Of a stretch of DNA of 64,000 nucleotides, positions 12,500-26,248 are shown piece after piece (position 1 is the first letter of the stretch; each line of letters begins with the position of its first letter). Under the pieces are notes generated by a model. That model was not told the DNA's origin. It saw nothing but the letters and a program-made list of their open reading frames with translations, and did no database searches. A program made the translations under genes and the position numbers. Source of the DNA: Vanilla planifolia (taxonomy: Eukaryota > Streptophyta > Magnoliopsida > Asparagales > Orchidaceae); NCBI GenBank assembly GCA_023846275.1, contig CM043875.1, positions 1,981,569 through 2,045,568 on the forward strand, in the 5' to 3' direction.

Positions 12500-15400
12500 T
12501 CTCACATATTGCTTTAAATTAGAGATATGTGATGAGCATCAACAACAAAGAGGGCAACCCTTGAGACCCAAATGTTCAAGGCCACACATTTGAGACCCCC
12601 TTCGTGCAAGCACTCATTCTAGATATTTCAATCATTATCAGAGCATCCCCACTTTTACTCCCATAAGGGCATGCATTTAATAGAGTAATATAGTAATTTC
12701 TCTCATGCACACACTTTTGTTGAGAAGATGAACCAGTGCCAATATTATCCAAATAAAATGTTTTCCTACATGCATCGACCTTTGACTTGAGAAGGATTAG
12801 CTCTCCTAATCATCCTTCTGCTCAATTAACCAACTTGAAAACTCAATACTTTTTCTAGAAGAGAGAATGGGCCTCTAAAGTGCTCCCTTAATTGTCCTAC
12901 TGTACTGACCCTTTTTTTCTTCACTAGTGACCCTTAACTTGCGAGACTTTATGTTCTCCCCCTACACTTATGAAATCATACTCACAATGCAACATCTCAA
13001 GTTTTCAAAAAAAATTGCTCTTCAACAACTATGATAGTTTTCTCAAATACTTCAATGTAGTTGTTCTGTCTTACCAACCTCTATATCCCATGTCGCTTAT
13101 GGATAATTACTTTTTGTAGATTTACTCTTTAATGTAGCAAAGTTGAGCTTCGCAGGTCACAAGAACTATTTCGTCACCACAGCACCATAGTCAAGGAAAA
13201 AATTTTGTACCCGACCAAAACCTTTGTCATGTTGATTTCTATTATAAATGGGTTTAATATGGTCCTTAAGAGGACACCATCAAACTTCGACTGTTTTTAG
13301 GTACAAAAAGTGAAATAAAAGAGAAACTTTGAGAGAGAAAAAAAAAGTTGTTAATTAAAAGATCATAGAGTTTTCACCTATGAGTAAATGTGAGATTGTT
13401 GAAAATTCAAATTCGTATTGTATTTGGTTGTCATTGTTGGAGTTAGGAAAGATGAAACTTTTTACTAATAAGAGAGCAATCTAAGAGGCGAGAAAAATTG
13501 TGTGATTTAAAAAATGAATAAAAGGTGATAGCTCAATCTGAGTTAGCCTATGCTAATTATGACCAAATCAAAGTTAGCTTGGGTCCACCATCGAGTAGTC
13601 GAGCTCCCACACTCAACTTATGCCCAAGCTCTAGGTCTATGGGTCACCCAAGAGAATCGGTAATTGTCGTGTCTCCTATGTCACTTGGTGTCTTAATTTA
13701 GTTTGAACCTATGAAGTCAACTAATTTGCCAACCTTAGCCTACCTAATTATGACAGCTTTTGAATCTTATACCATTAAAAGTGAAGAAACAAAATACATG
13801 CATTGTAACGTACATAATGTATTGAGTGCATGCAAGAATTATAATATATGTTTGTATGCATAATTTTAAGAAATAAAAAAAGAAGATAACTTGGAAGCAA
13901 ATTATCGATAATTCAAATGGGATGCTAATCTATAGTTTATATGAACTCGTTAAATGAGTAATGCTTAAATATTTATTTTGTTACCTGCATGTTATATGAT
14001 TATGAAAAGATGGCATACATTTAAATGCATGCATTATGCCATTATATAAGTGGAACAAATGAACTATGCCAAAAATATAAGAATGATGATATGTATTTGC
14101 ATGAATGAATGACTAGAGAGTCAAGCTAAATTGCAACATCATCACATAAGCAAATCAAACAATTACTATTTAACATTCATCTATATTTTTTGGTTATTAT
14201 TTTAAATTATTTAAATTTGATAAAAAAAAATGATCTATTTAGTCAAAAATAAGATAACTCTTAAAATAAGTTAGGTAAATATTACAAATTATTAAGACCT
14301 TATCAATATCAAATTCATCATAATCGAGTATTTTTTAGAGGTTAAATTTAAAATATTAATATTTTAATATTTTAATATTAATTAGAATAAAAAATTATTA
14401 AAGACATCAAATGTCATCATAAATTTGAAAAAGGGCTAAATTTTTTTAGGATTATTTAGATTAAAAAATATAAGAAATTGCCCAAAGGACAAATGTTTTA
14501 ATTAAATATTTTTTTAATTCTTAAATTTGCCCTAATTCTAAACCTAACGACTATGATGGCTACATTAGGAAAAAATATTTAATTTAATTAACCTATTTTT
14601 CTAAACCTAAGAGCCACATTTGTACTAAAAGGGATATGTGCAACTACTTTTGTACAAAAGGGTGCAACTCTTATAGGAGAAGAGGATTAGAAAAATAAGA
14701 AAATAACCTTTGGAATGATAATTTTTTGAGAAAATTGGGAGTGTGAGGAGTCAAAAAGAAAAAAAAAAGTTGTCAAAACCTTGCGAGAAAAAAGAAAAGG
14801 AAAAAAGAAACCGTGAAATTCTATAAAACATGTGCAATGAGAGGTCTTTAAAGTGTATCTATTATATCTAGAAAATTTAGGTTGACATTATATGTCTTTA
14901 TGCATTTAATTGATGTTTGATGTAATAGAATATGATCTCTATTGTTTGATTTTATAAAACTCTTCGAGGAATTGTTCTTTGCAAATGTCTTTGTTTGTAT
15001 GATTTTTTTATTATAATTTTTTACATGTATGTTTTGGTTTAGTATTGAATGCAAATTCATGTGAATAAAAGAAGTGAAGAAATAAAGAAATTATCATAAG
15101 AATTACCAGGTCAATAGGGCTTGTTATAGAATTTCTAAAGGAGCAAAGAAAGGTTTGCTTAACAAAAAATTTTGGAATTTGATCAAGGTGTAATTCTCTA
15201 AGGAAATGAGGTCTTATATAGCAATCTTATGAAAATGGGACATGTATCCCAAAGGTTTAAGGGAAACTAATTCAGGTAACGAGTCCCAGAGAAGATCAGC
15301 CCAAGTTAGATAGAATCTATAATGATATGTTTAAGTCTGAGAGTATTTACGTGACTAGCCTAAGCCCTTGGAGATGAAAATTATGATCTATAAAACAATG

Positions 15401-18400
15401 GTTTTAAAACTTGAAAGTGATTAAAGGGACTAAAAGAAAGTTTGAAATTGATCAAATGTGATAAATTACAATAATAAATAGAAGAATAATTATTTGTAAA
15501 CTAAGTGTTCAAAGGATTTTTACCATAAATAAAATAAGAGAAATTTGCATACATAACAAATACTAGTATTATATTATCTCATTTTTTAGTTTACTTATCA
15601 TGCTTATATCTCTATTTTATTTATATAGTTGTAATATAGACCTAATATATAATATAACTTAAATTGTATGATATTTTATAGAAAAATTATATAGTTTTAC
15701 TTATTAAGCTTTTGACAATAAGCTCAGTTTATTTTAACATATTTTCGTTTAGATAGTAAAAATGCATATCATTAATTTTTAGCGGAACAATAAATAGAGA
15801 TAGTATCTAGTATTTACATTACATTTAATTTTCTTTTATCTAGAAAAATAGTATATTAAGATTTGGTTAGTAATATCATAATATTAATGTGGCATTAAGG
15901 ACAAGAGCCTTTAGTTTTTTTTATATATTTTGTTGCAAAAGTTGTAATAAATTGATACTTTAATGCAAAACTTTAAATTAATTTTATTTATTTTTTATTA
16001 TCACATTACATGTTTTTATATTTTGATGAAAGAAAAGATTTTTAAAACAGAGTTACAAAATGTTCATATAATGATGTTATGAGCATTACACTCGCAATAG
16101 CAATGAATAAAGGCAAATGAAAATAGAGAACTCTCGTTAACAAAAGGCAAGAGCTAAAATTAAGGTAAATGACATTGTAAAGTATTAAAATCGAAAAAAT
16201 ATAAATGTTTCATAAGATTATATATTAAAATGAACAATTGGCATTGAAGGTGTATACAATATCAAAATGGAAAAAATCTAATTAATTGGCCAATAAAAAT
16301 GAAAATAAGATGTATTGGATTGTAAAAGATGATAAAAGTGATAAAAAATGTTATTATTGAATTATTTATATTAGAATATAACATGATTTGTTGATGTAAT
16401 ATTTTTTAATAAATATAATTATGTTAAACTTTATGTGTTGAATCTATGATGTGGCTAAGTCAATATTGACTAATAATTTCATATGAAGTGGATGCATATC
16501 ACATAACATGAGAAGAATTATAAATAGAGTCCATGCAATTTATAAAAAAAATTGAAAATGAAAAGTCTTGTTTAATTAAAACACTTCTACGTTTTAGTTT
16601 ACTTGAACATTTAAAAAAAAATTACAATATTTTTCATATTAGGGACATCTTAATTGTGAAGTTGTATAAATATATATTTTTACTCAATTGATTTATTGAA
16701 GAGATTTTATTATGATGTTATGTTTCCATTACAAATGTTTTATGATTTAAAAAAAAATCAAATTGTAATTTTCAATTAAAGAAGATTTATTATGACCAAG
16801 TGTCACTCTTTAATCCAAAGATTCATTTGCATTTATCAAACACATATCACAAAGCATTTATTTAATTATTTCTATATCTCTCATCAACTTATTAGTAATT
16901 TTCATTATATATCTATCATCTTTTATATTGGGTTGTGTTTTATTTTTTATTATGTACTCTTTGTATTAAGTGTTCCTCTCAGCTCATTTTGTCAACTAAG
17001 ATAACATATCAAAAAGTTTAATGTTAGGGGAGTTTCTTATACCTAAGTGTTGTATTGGAAATACATTTTGAGTGCCTATGCTATGAGCTTGTATTAATAA
17101 GACATCGTATAGAATGCTCGTAGGCTCTGCATTGGAAAGATTGAGTGTATAAGTTCCTATTTTAATATCTTATGCACAAGAGACTTGTAAAAGGCTTCTA
17201 TATTATCTGATTTTGAATAAAATGATTATTAGTATATGTAGGTAAGTATTTGTGGATATATATGAACATAATTATTGCATCTTACTATAAAAAAATCTTA
17301 TACGTGTTGTTCTTTATTATTAATACTTTTTTTAAATTTGTTTTACTTTTAATATCTAAATAATTAATTGATATATAATCAGATAAATTTTTTATTAAAT
17401 ATGACTCTATAAATAAGTCCAATTTAGTTGTGATTATCACATTTTTATTAAATAAAAATAAATAATCAAATATTATATTTAAAAGTTAATAATACTAAGT
17501 TCTTTATGATTAAATAATATAAATATTCCTATAAAGTATGATTTGATTTATATTAATATTATCATAATATCTTTTTCATATAGGATAACATTAGTTAGCT
17601 AACCTTATTGTTAGATTTTTTTTTCTTATTTGAAAATATCTCACATTATTTTTAAGAGCTATAAACATCAAGCATCATATCACATTGTAAATATAAAGAC
17701 ATAATTCCAATATCATAATCATAAATTTTGTCTTTATTTATTTATTTATATGCTTTTATTTTTTATATTATATATCTTTTTTATTTATCATAATATTTTT
17801 ATCATTATTAGAGATTATAGATTAGAGATGCATTTCAAGTTGTTATATTTATATTGTATAAGATATTATAATATATGAAATATTTTTCAAATTTTATTCA
17901 TGAAAAACATTTTCTTATGTAATGCAAAATTTGCAATAATTAATAATAAATTCTAAAAACCTTTGCTCATATTATAATAAGTTGCTCAAGCATTGCAAAC
18001 CACTTCTAAATAATTATTCAATTGCTTAAATAAGACTAAGTCTCATATAAAATATAATATAAATTTACATTAAATCTTTTCAATTAAATTACTCACTTTG
18101 ATATCATTAGATTTGTTTTATGAAATTTTTTATTCATATTCATATGATTAAACATATGTCAAAGGATATCAATTTTGTTGAATTGTCAAATTTTTAAAAT
18201 AGTTTTTTTTTAATTTTTTTTCTTATTGATTGAGCAATATGATGCTTCTTATTTGATGAATAAAATAAACTTAGTTATGTGGGATTTGAATAATCCAATC
18301 TTTGTCTAATCGAACGAATTGATTTCACTAAGATGATTTGATTTTTTTTAGTAACTTTTAGTTTCAATTTTTAGATGTTAGATTACTTCCTAACATATTA

Positions 18401-18600
18401 TATTACATAATAACATCTTTTTAACTTATTAATTTTTGCACACAATTAATAATAATAAATTTAAAAAATATATTTTTATTAACTGAATTAATACAGAGCT
18501 ATTATTTAAAAAACTTATTATTTTAACTTTATTTTGATCATATATTTTAAAATTATATTTGTTTTTCCATATTAAACTCTTTTCTAAAAAAAATTAAAAA
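12500..18600. other. Long AT-rich gene-free region
   Basis: About 6 kb without a supported gene. Open frames are short, start by chance and show no domain. Patches at about 12540-13250, 13520-13760 and 15060-15420 are less AT-rich and may be old transposon debris, but I could not match them to a family. The rest (15500-18600) is extremely AT-rich. Confidence 0.55.
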
Positions 18601-18639
18601 TCTTATTTGCAAACGCAAACTAAAACAAACAAGTCGCAG

Positions 18640-19150
18640 ATTTGATCAGGATAACTGGCAACCTACAATTGACCCGTTTGACCCGTTAAACTTAAAAATG
18701 AACCCTACCTGAACCATCTGCTTGGCTTCTCTTCCAGAACCGGCCGTCACTGAAATTTCTCCTTTCTCGCCAAGGCTGGCTCTCTAATGGCAATATGGCT
18801 CCTCTCCTTTCTGTTCCACTCTTATTTAAAACTGTATTATCTTCGTTGGAATAGAAGATGAAGTAACAGAGGAGAAGAAGAAGGCGTGGGAAAAGCCTCT
18901 GTTGCAACCCAAGCAAAGTAAGCGAATTTCAATCCTTGTATGGAAACGATAAGCTATCTACTTTGAAGCTTTACTTCTCCCAAAGTCCTTTTTTTATCAG
19001 CCCTGGTGCTCCGATGGCTCGCTTAGTTCTATTTCTTAGCAATACAGACCGGAATCGTTGCATTTCTCCGAGAATTAATCAAGCAAAAGGTCGAAAACCT
19101 TGTGGGCTGCATGTTACTCCGATTAGATTAGAAGAGAACCAGTAATTGAT
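18640..19150. other. GC-richer island next to the CLE gene, content unknown
   Basis: Base composition rises sharply here after 6 kb of AT-rich DNA. Open frames exist on both strands (18692-18916 minus; 19015-19145 plus, ATG MARLVLFL) but the longer versions start at non-ATG codons and no domain is recognised. It could be a small unknown gene, an untranslated exon or a gene remnant. Confidence 0.3.
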
Positions 19151-19270
19151 GAAACTGCAAGCATTCCATGGTGTTTACAGTTTATTTCTTTACAAAGGCA
19201 GCGAAAGCATTCTCAGATATACCTAAATAGGAAGAAGCATGAGGCTTTCCCTTGCATACTAGAAGTATTA

Positions 19271-19555
19271 TCAATTGTGTAGTGGGTTGGGCCCCTGAGG
19301 TACCGTCCTCCCTGAAGCTCCATATATGGGGCTTTTGCCTGCTTGAGCTTCAGTTGGAAAAATGTTGGAATGATGCCCTGTTGAAGAAGATGAATCTCCA
19401 TCAGCCCATATGTTCTCCTGCTGTCCAATCATCATCCTTGTGTGGCGGATGCCAGTGAGAAGTGCAGAAATCAACAGTATCAGACACAAAAGGGGCAAAG
19501 GGAAGAGCTTACATGCCATTTTGCTTGGGGAGTGAGACATTAGCAAAACTATCAT
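19271..19555 (-). CDS. CLE-family secreted signalling peptide precursor
   Basis: Single-exon precursor of 94 aa from ATG 19555. In-frame ATGs also occur at 19540 and 19519, and the last has the best context (A at -3, G at +4; 82 aa). All versions keep a hydrophobic secretion signal (LFPLPLLCLILLISALLTG), then a variable region rich in Ser, Gly and His. The protein ends exactly with the 12-residue CLE motif RTVPQGPNPLHN directly before the stop, which fits the family consensus R-x-V-P-x-G-P-N/D-P-L-H-N/H. CLE peptides are cut from the C-terminus, hydroxylated on Pro, and act outside the cell on CLAVATA/BAM-type receptor kinases to control meristem or vascular fate. The sequence groups with the A-type (CLV3-like) peptides rather than TDIF; which member it is cannot be told here. 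Confidence 0.9.
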   Translation of the reverse strand: MIVLLMSHSPSKMACKLFPLPLLCLILLISALLTGIRHTRMMIGQQENIWADGDSSSSTGHHSNIFPTEAQAGKSPIYGASGRTVPQGPNPLHN

Positions 19556-19629
19556 ACAGAGAATAGAAGCCAAGGAGAGGGAAAGAGCCTTCTTTGGCTG
19601 GAATGGCAAATGTAGGCTGTTAGGAGATG

Positions 19630-19637
19630 TATTTATA
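19630..19637 (-). promoter_or_regulatory. TATA box of the CLE gene
   Basis: On the minus strand the sequence reads TATAAATA in the context CTCATATAAATACATC, 75 bp upstream of the first in-frame ATG. A start about 30 bp downstream (near 19600) would put all three in-frame ATGs on the transcript. Position and sequence fit well; no experimental support. Confidence 0.55.
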
Positions 19638-19639
19638 TG

Positions 19640-22600
19640 AGCAAGTCATGATAAATGGTGACTATACATAAACTAGGAAGTTTACTTGACTTCGGACCAA
19701 AGTGTCCAAGTTGATCCATTTTGGCTAAAATTTGTTTAAAAATTTTGTTCTCAAGATCATGATTCAACATGCAATGATTAGGAATTTTTCTTTAGGTTAT
19801 GATGTACAGATTTTCATCTTTATATTTTCTACTTAGTATTCTATCATGAGTCATTTTGTTGAATCTTTTTGTACATTCACATCTCTATTGATAAAAATTC
19901 ATTTGAAAAGTTAGTATTTTAATGGTCAACTTAGCAAAGTGGCAATTTATATCATTATTAAAATTCAAAGAATGGGACATCATGAAATTTTCATATTTTC
20001 TCACCAATATTAATTCCACTTAGACAACTAATTAGAGAGGTATGAAATAATTTCATTAGCTAATTGTCTTGTAAATACGACCAATTGTTTGTGTAAAGAG
20101 AGTTGTAGCAAGCTGAAGCTCAAGTTGAATCTATTATATATTTAGATTGATGTCCAATAACCCATGAGTATAAGGCTTGAGAAAGGGTTAGATTGATTAT
20201 ATTTTAAGACTTTAATACCATATTCAATTTATAATATAAAATTAAATTTAATCTTATTTACACTCAATAAATAATAAACAAAAAAGAAAAACAATGAGAG
20301 AGTTTTCAATTTGGATGATCGAAGGAGGCTTATGGTGACAAAAATGGAACTATTGAAGAAAATGAAATTGGGTTGTTTGGAGATTTTTTGTTGAGACTAT
20401 TCAATATTTTTGTCTTGTTCTTTAATTTTTTGATTTTGGTTTTTGAAAGATAGAAATTGATGAAAAAGTTTATTTGATTGTTTGGGTCAGATTTTAGGCG
20501 TAAGACCAACCTTCATCCTTGATGAAATCTCTCTTTTTTTTTTTTCGTATTTTCGTAAAGGGTTTTTGACTCTTGATAGTTCGTCTTTATTTGTACTTGA
20601 TATTGATAAGATTTTGAATTTCTTCTCAAACCTTCAATTTATGCTATTTCTTGTTTGAATCACATATTTTTATCTAAATTATCATAATTGTTTCATATAC
20701 TTGGTTATTTTAGAAATATATCTTGAGCAAGTTCTCCTTGTTAATACAAAAAAAGTTATTGTCATAATAGTTTAACTCCTGAAGAGTTGTATTTTTTTAT
20801 GGATCTTTATAATCACAAAAAAGATAGATGGAGGAGTTAGATTTGTCACTCTCAAAGCAGAATGTGGCATTTTAAAGGTATAGATGCTTGCCAAAGTGCT
20901 TCAATTCCCAATAGTTAAACTATTGACTTAGATTGTTTATTGGAAGGATTAGAGATGCACTCTTTTTTTTGATAAGGTGAGTTAGGTGACCGCAAATTAT
21001 TCAGATATTATGTACATCATTTCTTTTCAGAGATATTATACACATCATGAGTTATCTGTTTGATGTCTAGCTTTTTTATGAATTGTTTGATTGCTTGCAA
21101 CCTATATTATTTCTAAAACTAAACTAGGGCCACACCATAAAGCTAATGCCACACCCATAGGCATTATTTAGAAGATATTTAGGAATGTAAATGCTTTTCT
21201 TCCCAAAACTTCAATTGTAATGGTTACATATGTGGAGTGTGAGAGAAATTAACATGGAACATTTGTGCTATTAGGATTAATAGAGAGAACATTTAGGGCT
21301 CATTTCACAAGGCTATTAAGGTTCAAAACTATTGTTAAACTGTAGGACTGAATGATTTATGTTTTTCATGAACTTAATATGACGTAAAATTGTATTTTTG
21401 TTTCTGTTTAAGAAAGGATTGATGGGTCCCATGTGAGCCCTCCTTAGTTGTGACATAATGGCTGCCGACGTTCCCAACTATTGTTGTGGCTAGAATGCAG
21501 CTTTTCAACCACTTAAACAAATTAGACCTTTTAGTATAGAAGTTTTTTTTCAAGAAATTAGTACATTTAGGAAGTATTAATCAGTTATTGTCTTCTAAAC
21601 AAAATAATTGCCGTGAACCATGATTCAAACTTCTTATGCTAGCTTGTCATGACCTAATATGATTCAACTATGGCAAAGGTTGACGCGTACTATCAAATTA
21701 ATGCCTTTCTTTCAGTGGTTGCAAATATATGGCTGCAGATAGCCTAATCCTGAGGTGATGGAATGGACTCTGAGAGAGACACAAGAAGAGAAAAGCCAGT
21801 AGTTATGCTGCACTAGTCAATGTCTGCTGCTTGAAGGAAACAAAGTGCCCTTTAATTAAGAGTTCGTTTAGCAAAGAGACCTTAAACATAAGACATTTCT
21901 TTAGACTGCTTAAGGCTTTGAGAAGACTGAGTGAGTGAGTGTGAAGTTTGAACAATGAATTAACTCAGCAATTGCTGTTGTGGTCCATCGATCTCACCCA
22001 GAACAATGAAAGTTTGATAGGCTTCTGAATACTACTACTGCAGGAATGGACAAAAACAATAAACATACTTCTGCAGCATTTAACCATGGTGAATGGTTTA
22101 GTTGCTAATTCAAGTGAGAAAAGTATAGCTTTTGACTGGTCTTTCTGATCTGTTTCTCCATCATTGGCATATTTATGTGATGGGACTTTTGGGCAACAAT
22201 GGGCATGCAATTCTAGAACATCAATGGGTCAAATGTCAGCTGATCTTTGCTTAACAGTGATCATTTAATTGTTTTGTGACATGTCAGTACAGCAATATAA
22301 GAAGGCAAAGATGTAGCACATTATTAAGCAGTTACAAATGTGGATTTACTATATTTTGGATATAAAATCTTATGTCTATAATACTAAAATGTAAATAGTA
22401 AACATAATATTAATTTGTAAGTGCTCATAATATTTTTTTTTAAAGTTTTTTTTATGAGTATCTTTTCTTTGAAACAGTAAAGAGGTCACATCTTTTTTGA
22501 GAGATCTACTAAGTGTCTTGTCTTTCATGCTTTCTCTCGAAAAAGAGTAAGCTCAAGTCTTATGACTCTATTCAAAAATGAAAAGAAAAAAAAATGCAAA

Positions 22601-24600
22601 AAATGTTTTTTTTATGTAAAAGAGAAATTCTCTTTTTCGATCGAGAGTGGCTAACTTCGATGAGTAATAATACTCTACCAAAGCTCAAGGATGTAATATT
22701 TGGCTAGGTTCTTTATACAAAATATGTATATTTTAATATAGTTTTATGTAAAGTTTTGTTAAAGTGAATGTGGTAGGATTTGAAAGATGGGTTCTGATAA
22801 GAATCATGCTCCTGGATTTTAGAGACATGGCCAAGTTTGGTGTCACCCAAACCCTAAGAAGCAACTAAGTGATTTTCTAGAAACAATCAACGTAGATGTC
22901 AGCAGAGCTTAGATGACATCATCTCAACACTTTGTGACTTATAGCCTAGAAATCGGTTGCATCATATGCAACATCTAGGCTATCTTTTTAAAGTGTTATA
23001 TATTGGTGTCATTATTGACATCCAATTCGAATAATGTTTTAATTACAAAGTTAATTTTATATGTATTTCATTATAAAAAAATAAAAAAGAAAGATTCTAT
23101 GGTGTAGGTGTTGTTGAATATGGGATATTACACAAAGGAAGTAAAATTACTCGAAATTTTGTATTAAGAAGATCCAATTGATATATCAAATTGGACTCAG
23201 TACCCACATTAAAACCTTTAAGTAATATTGAAATATGTCAAAAAAGCCATTAAAGGCTTTCACTTGACATTATCTACAATTACCCTAATATTCACTTAAA
23301 AAATGGAATTAGTCATGCAAGGGTTTAGAAAAAAACATTATTCATGTTTTATTGCAATTCAAATGGGTGACAATACCTTTCTACTATTGTTCAAAAAATA
23401 TTAATTGGGTGACAATGCCTCATGCTATTGTTAAAAAAATGTCAATTTGATGGATGACAATACAATATCAAAAGGATTGTTGCTCATTGTTGTGTAGCAA
23501 CCAAATCTTTGTGGTCCTCCATTATATTGATCGATAGGACAAATCTTCATTAATGAGAGAATGATAAGAGTCAAAGACATTGTCCTAGTAGAGTTATTGA
23601 TGTTGAATTTATGATTGGAGTTTGTCCAATCCAATAATGACTACAAAGAAGTCGTGCTAATGTGTCAATCATGTATGGACTCATGAGCACAACCCAACCT
23701 ATTACACATGTAGCATACAAAACAAGAGATGCTTGGTCATTTAATCATCAATGACATCAAGATGAAGTGATGGGTTTGATTACAAATGAAGTTTTTTAAG
23801 CTTTTTAAGGATCTTTAGATAAGTATTCATCTCCACAAGAAAGCATAATCGATGCTTAGGATGCTCCAATGCACATTATTTGTATAAAGGATTAAGGCAA
23901 GTGATTTCATCATATGTATTACAAAATTACCAAATTTGGTAATGGTCATTTCATAAAGACTTAAGAGATAGATTGAGTGGATAGTTATTCAATCACCTTC
24001 ACTCATCTAACAATTGATCCCAAAGTTAAATAAGTAGTTTCTAAATGAAGGACAAAAACATTTTAATAAACAAAATAAATGAAAAACTTAAATGTCAAAC
24101 AAGCAGGAGAACATAAGCAATTTTATTATATTTATCTCTCTCCTTGTATGTTATATGTATATCTATTACGGTTGACCAAGCCATCATATCCACATCATCA
24201 AAACTTATATTCTAAAATCTTAGATTCCAACAGCTCCAATGCTTCTAAAGTGAAATTGAAATGTGATCATAAGTTCACTACATTATTGTCTTATCATATT
24301 AAGATACTATTCTATTGCGTAGCCCTATGCCTATCAAAGTGGGTTTCTCGCTTAAAAATATATCGACATTTTAAGACAATGAAATCTCATACGAAATCTC
24401 ATACAAGTATTAGAATTATTCTGTTTAGTAGCAAATATATAGCAATTCATCTATATATCTATTCATCTAGAACCTTATTAAGAATTACTCATTGTCTAGT
24501 GATTCTCTTCTCAAAATATTACCTGCATTCACTCCTGGCCTTTGTTGGTCTTAGATGTCATAGGATCACAAATTTTCACTTGATTCATGGTATGCCATCT
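19640..24600. other. AT-rich intergenic region, no supported gene
   Basis: No domain-bearing frame was found. An 81-codon minus-strand frame at 21965-22210 has no recognisable motif. A compact hairpin lies at 22941-22983. A 222-codon plus-strand frame starting at 24079 runs antisense to the decayed Mutator-like element and its composition looks random. Confidence 0.5.
22941..22983. repeat. Short imperfect hairpin
   Basis: The outer arms ATAGCCTAG and CTAGGCTAT pair perfectly over 9 bp. An inner stem GTTGCAT with ATGCAAC pairs over 7 bp around a CAT loop, with a 6:2 internal bulge. Seen directly; no role known. Confidence 0.45.
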
Positions 24601-24625
24601 AGAACCTTATTAAGAATTATTCTGT

Positions 24626-24795
24626 TTTGTAGCACAATGTATTTCATTGTGATTGTGGCTAAGCATTTATCTACTAATTTTGCAATAGAGAAGTCATTGG
24701 TATGCCTCCTCATGAGACCACTTAAATGTTTTTCATGTAGTTGTTGAAGTAGATATTGTCATCCACGCTCTCCATGAAATACATTGTGCTACAAA
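24626..24795. repeat. Perfect 22-bp inverted repeat with 126-bp loop
   Basis: Arms at 24626-24647 and 24774-24795 are exact reverse complements over 22 bp (core TGTAGCACAATGTATTTCAT). Just upstream, a 24-bp direct repeat (CATCTAGAACCTTATTAAGA and on) occurs at 24464-24487 and 24596-24619. The structure lies at the 3' side of a decayed Mutator-like transposase. Confidence 0.7.
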
Positions 24796-25145
24796 TCATA
24801 TCAACCTCTAGTATAATGAAATTTTTTAGAATCTTCTTGAATTTCTCTTTAAGATGTTACAAGCAGTGTATTGGGCAACTCATGGTAAAATGTCATAGAC
24901 CCAATTAATTCAAGCATGCTTGCTTATTGATAATGATGTATATGTGTTAGATCATGAACTAGATGTAGGGCTCAATTGGGCCATCTTTGAAAGGAACCAT
25001 CCTTATATCATTGTTCTTGATTACCATGGCTAAAAAAGCCATCGGAAACAAACTATTTTTGATGTCATGATAATCCTGACAAATAATTTTTCATGAAAAA
25101 ATCAAGGAGCATGCCATCTAAGCTTAACATATGTCTATATTAAAT
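24650..25145 (-). mobile_element. Decayed Mutator-like (MULE) transposase fragment
   Basis: On the minus strand, from high to low coordinates, I read HMLSLDGMLLDFFMKN (compare the MULE-domain start VDGTHLKGKYKG), DYHDIKNSLFPMAF (compare GYDGNNQIFPLAFAVV), and a degraded SDRQ-like patch followed by IHCL and HLKEKFKK (compare YCxRHLxxNFKK). The order and spacing match the catalytic region of MULE transposases. The frame is broken by stops and shifts, so it is inactive. No terminal inverted repeats were found; the true limits are probably wider (about 24000-25450). Confidence 0.5.
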
Positions 25146-25449
25146 CCAGCTTTGTATTGATGATCAAGATGCTTATAATATAAATTTGAATTGTAGTTAT
25201 GAGTTGTACTACAATTGAAAATGACATAGGGAGACAATAGTTTGATACAAAATGACATAAGAACAAATGAGAAGATCAACAAGTTCAAATGCGAAGGTTG
25301 AAGGTTGAATTGTCACTATTAATATTGCACTGGTAGGCACACATGCAAACTCATGTAGTTTTCGTTGTGCACGAACTAGTGCAAAGGAGGCAAGGTTCTG
25401 GCAAGGCACAATGTTAATACTAAAAGGGGAACACAGCTCTTCAAATGTC

Positions 25450-26248
25450 CTAATTAAACAAAGAGTAAATGAAATAAAAAGAAAATCTAATACTCAACTA
25501 AATGAACTATCAATATTGCTCCTTTGATGAAAGTCCTCACATTAGTTTAGTGTGCTATAAAAAATATAAATATAAATCACAACAAATGAATTTACAAAAA
25601 TTAAGATAATAATATGCAAATGAAATGACATAATCAAATAGAATAACAATTATGAAAATATTTATATAACTAAAGCTATTGTAATGCTCTTATCAACAAT
25701 CATAAGAGATATATTAATGATACTTACCATTCTTTTTTAAACATAATTCAATTATTAACATGAATAAATATTTTAAGTACCTTTAATACCATAACATAAC
25801 ATCAATCATAACAAAATAATAAAAATATCGATATATTATGATCACCATATTATAAGAAAATCATTGCTAATCTGAGTCTATGAAATTATCACTTTACAAA
25901 CTCTTTATATCTAAGCTAGTTAAGTATCAAAAATAAGTTTTTTGATAAACTTTGGTCTACTTGAAAATCAATTTCAAATGAATTTTTCAGAAAAAAAAAA
26001 TTCATTTTTTAAACTTAAAACGCATAAAAAATTTAATTAATATTTTTTTTAACAAAAACCTTATTTTCACTCATAATTTCCTCGGATGAATAAGCCATCT
26101 TTATTTAGTTGGAGGACTCACAAGACATCGCCTAAATGAGAAAGAGGTATTCATCTCCATTTTTCCAAGCCATGGCTGCAAAATCCATGAAAACCCGCGA
26201 AAATCAACGTTTTTCCATCTTCACCTCCGCAAGATCTCGATTCCATTG
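25450..26248. other. AT-rich spacer downstream of the TPR gene
   Basis: No gene seen. The right end holds the 3' untranslated region of the minus-strand TPR gene. Confidence 0.5.

Noticed and set aside
24079-24747. 222-codon plus-strand ORF with an ATG
   Set aside because: It runs antisense to the 3' part of a decayed Mutator-like element region, has random composition and no domain.
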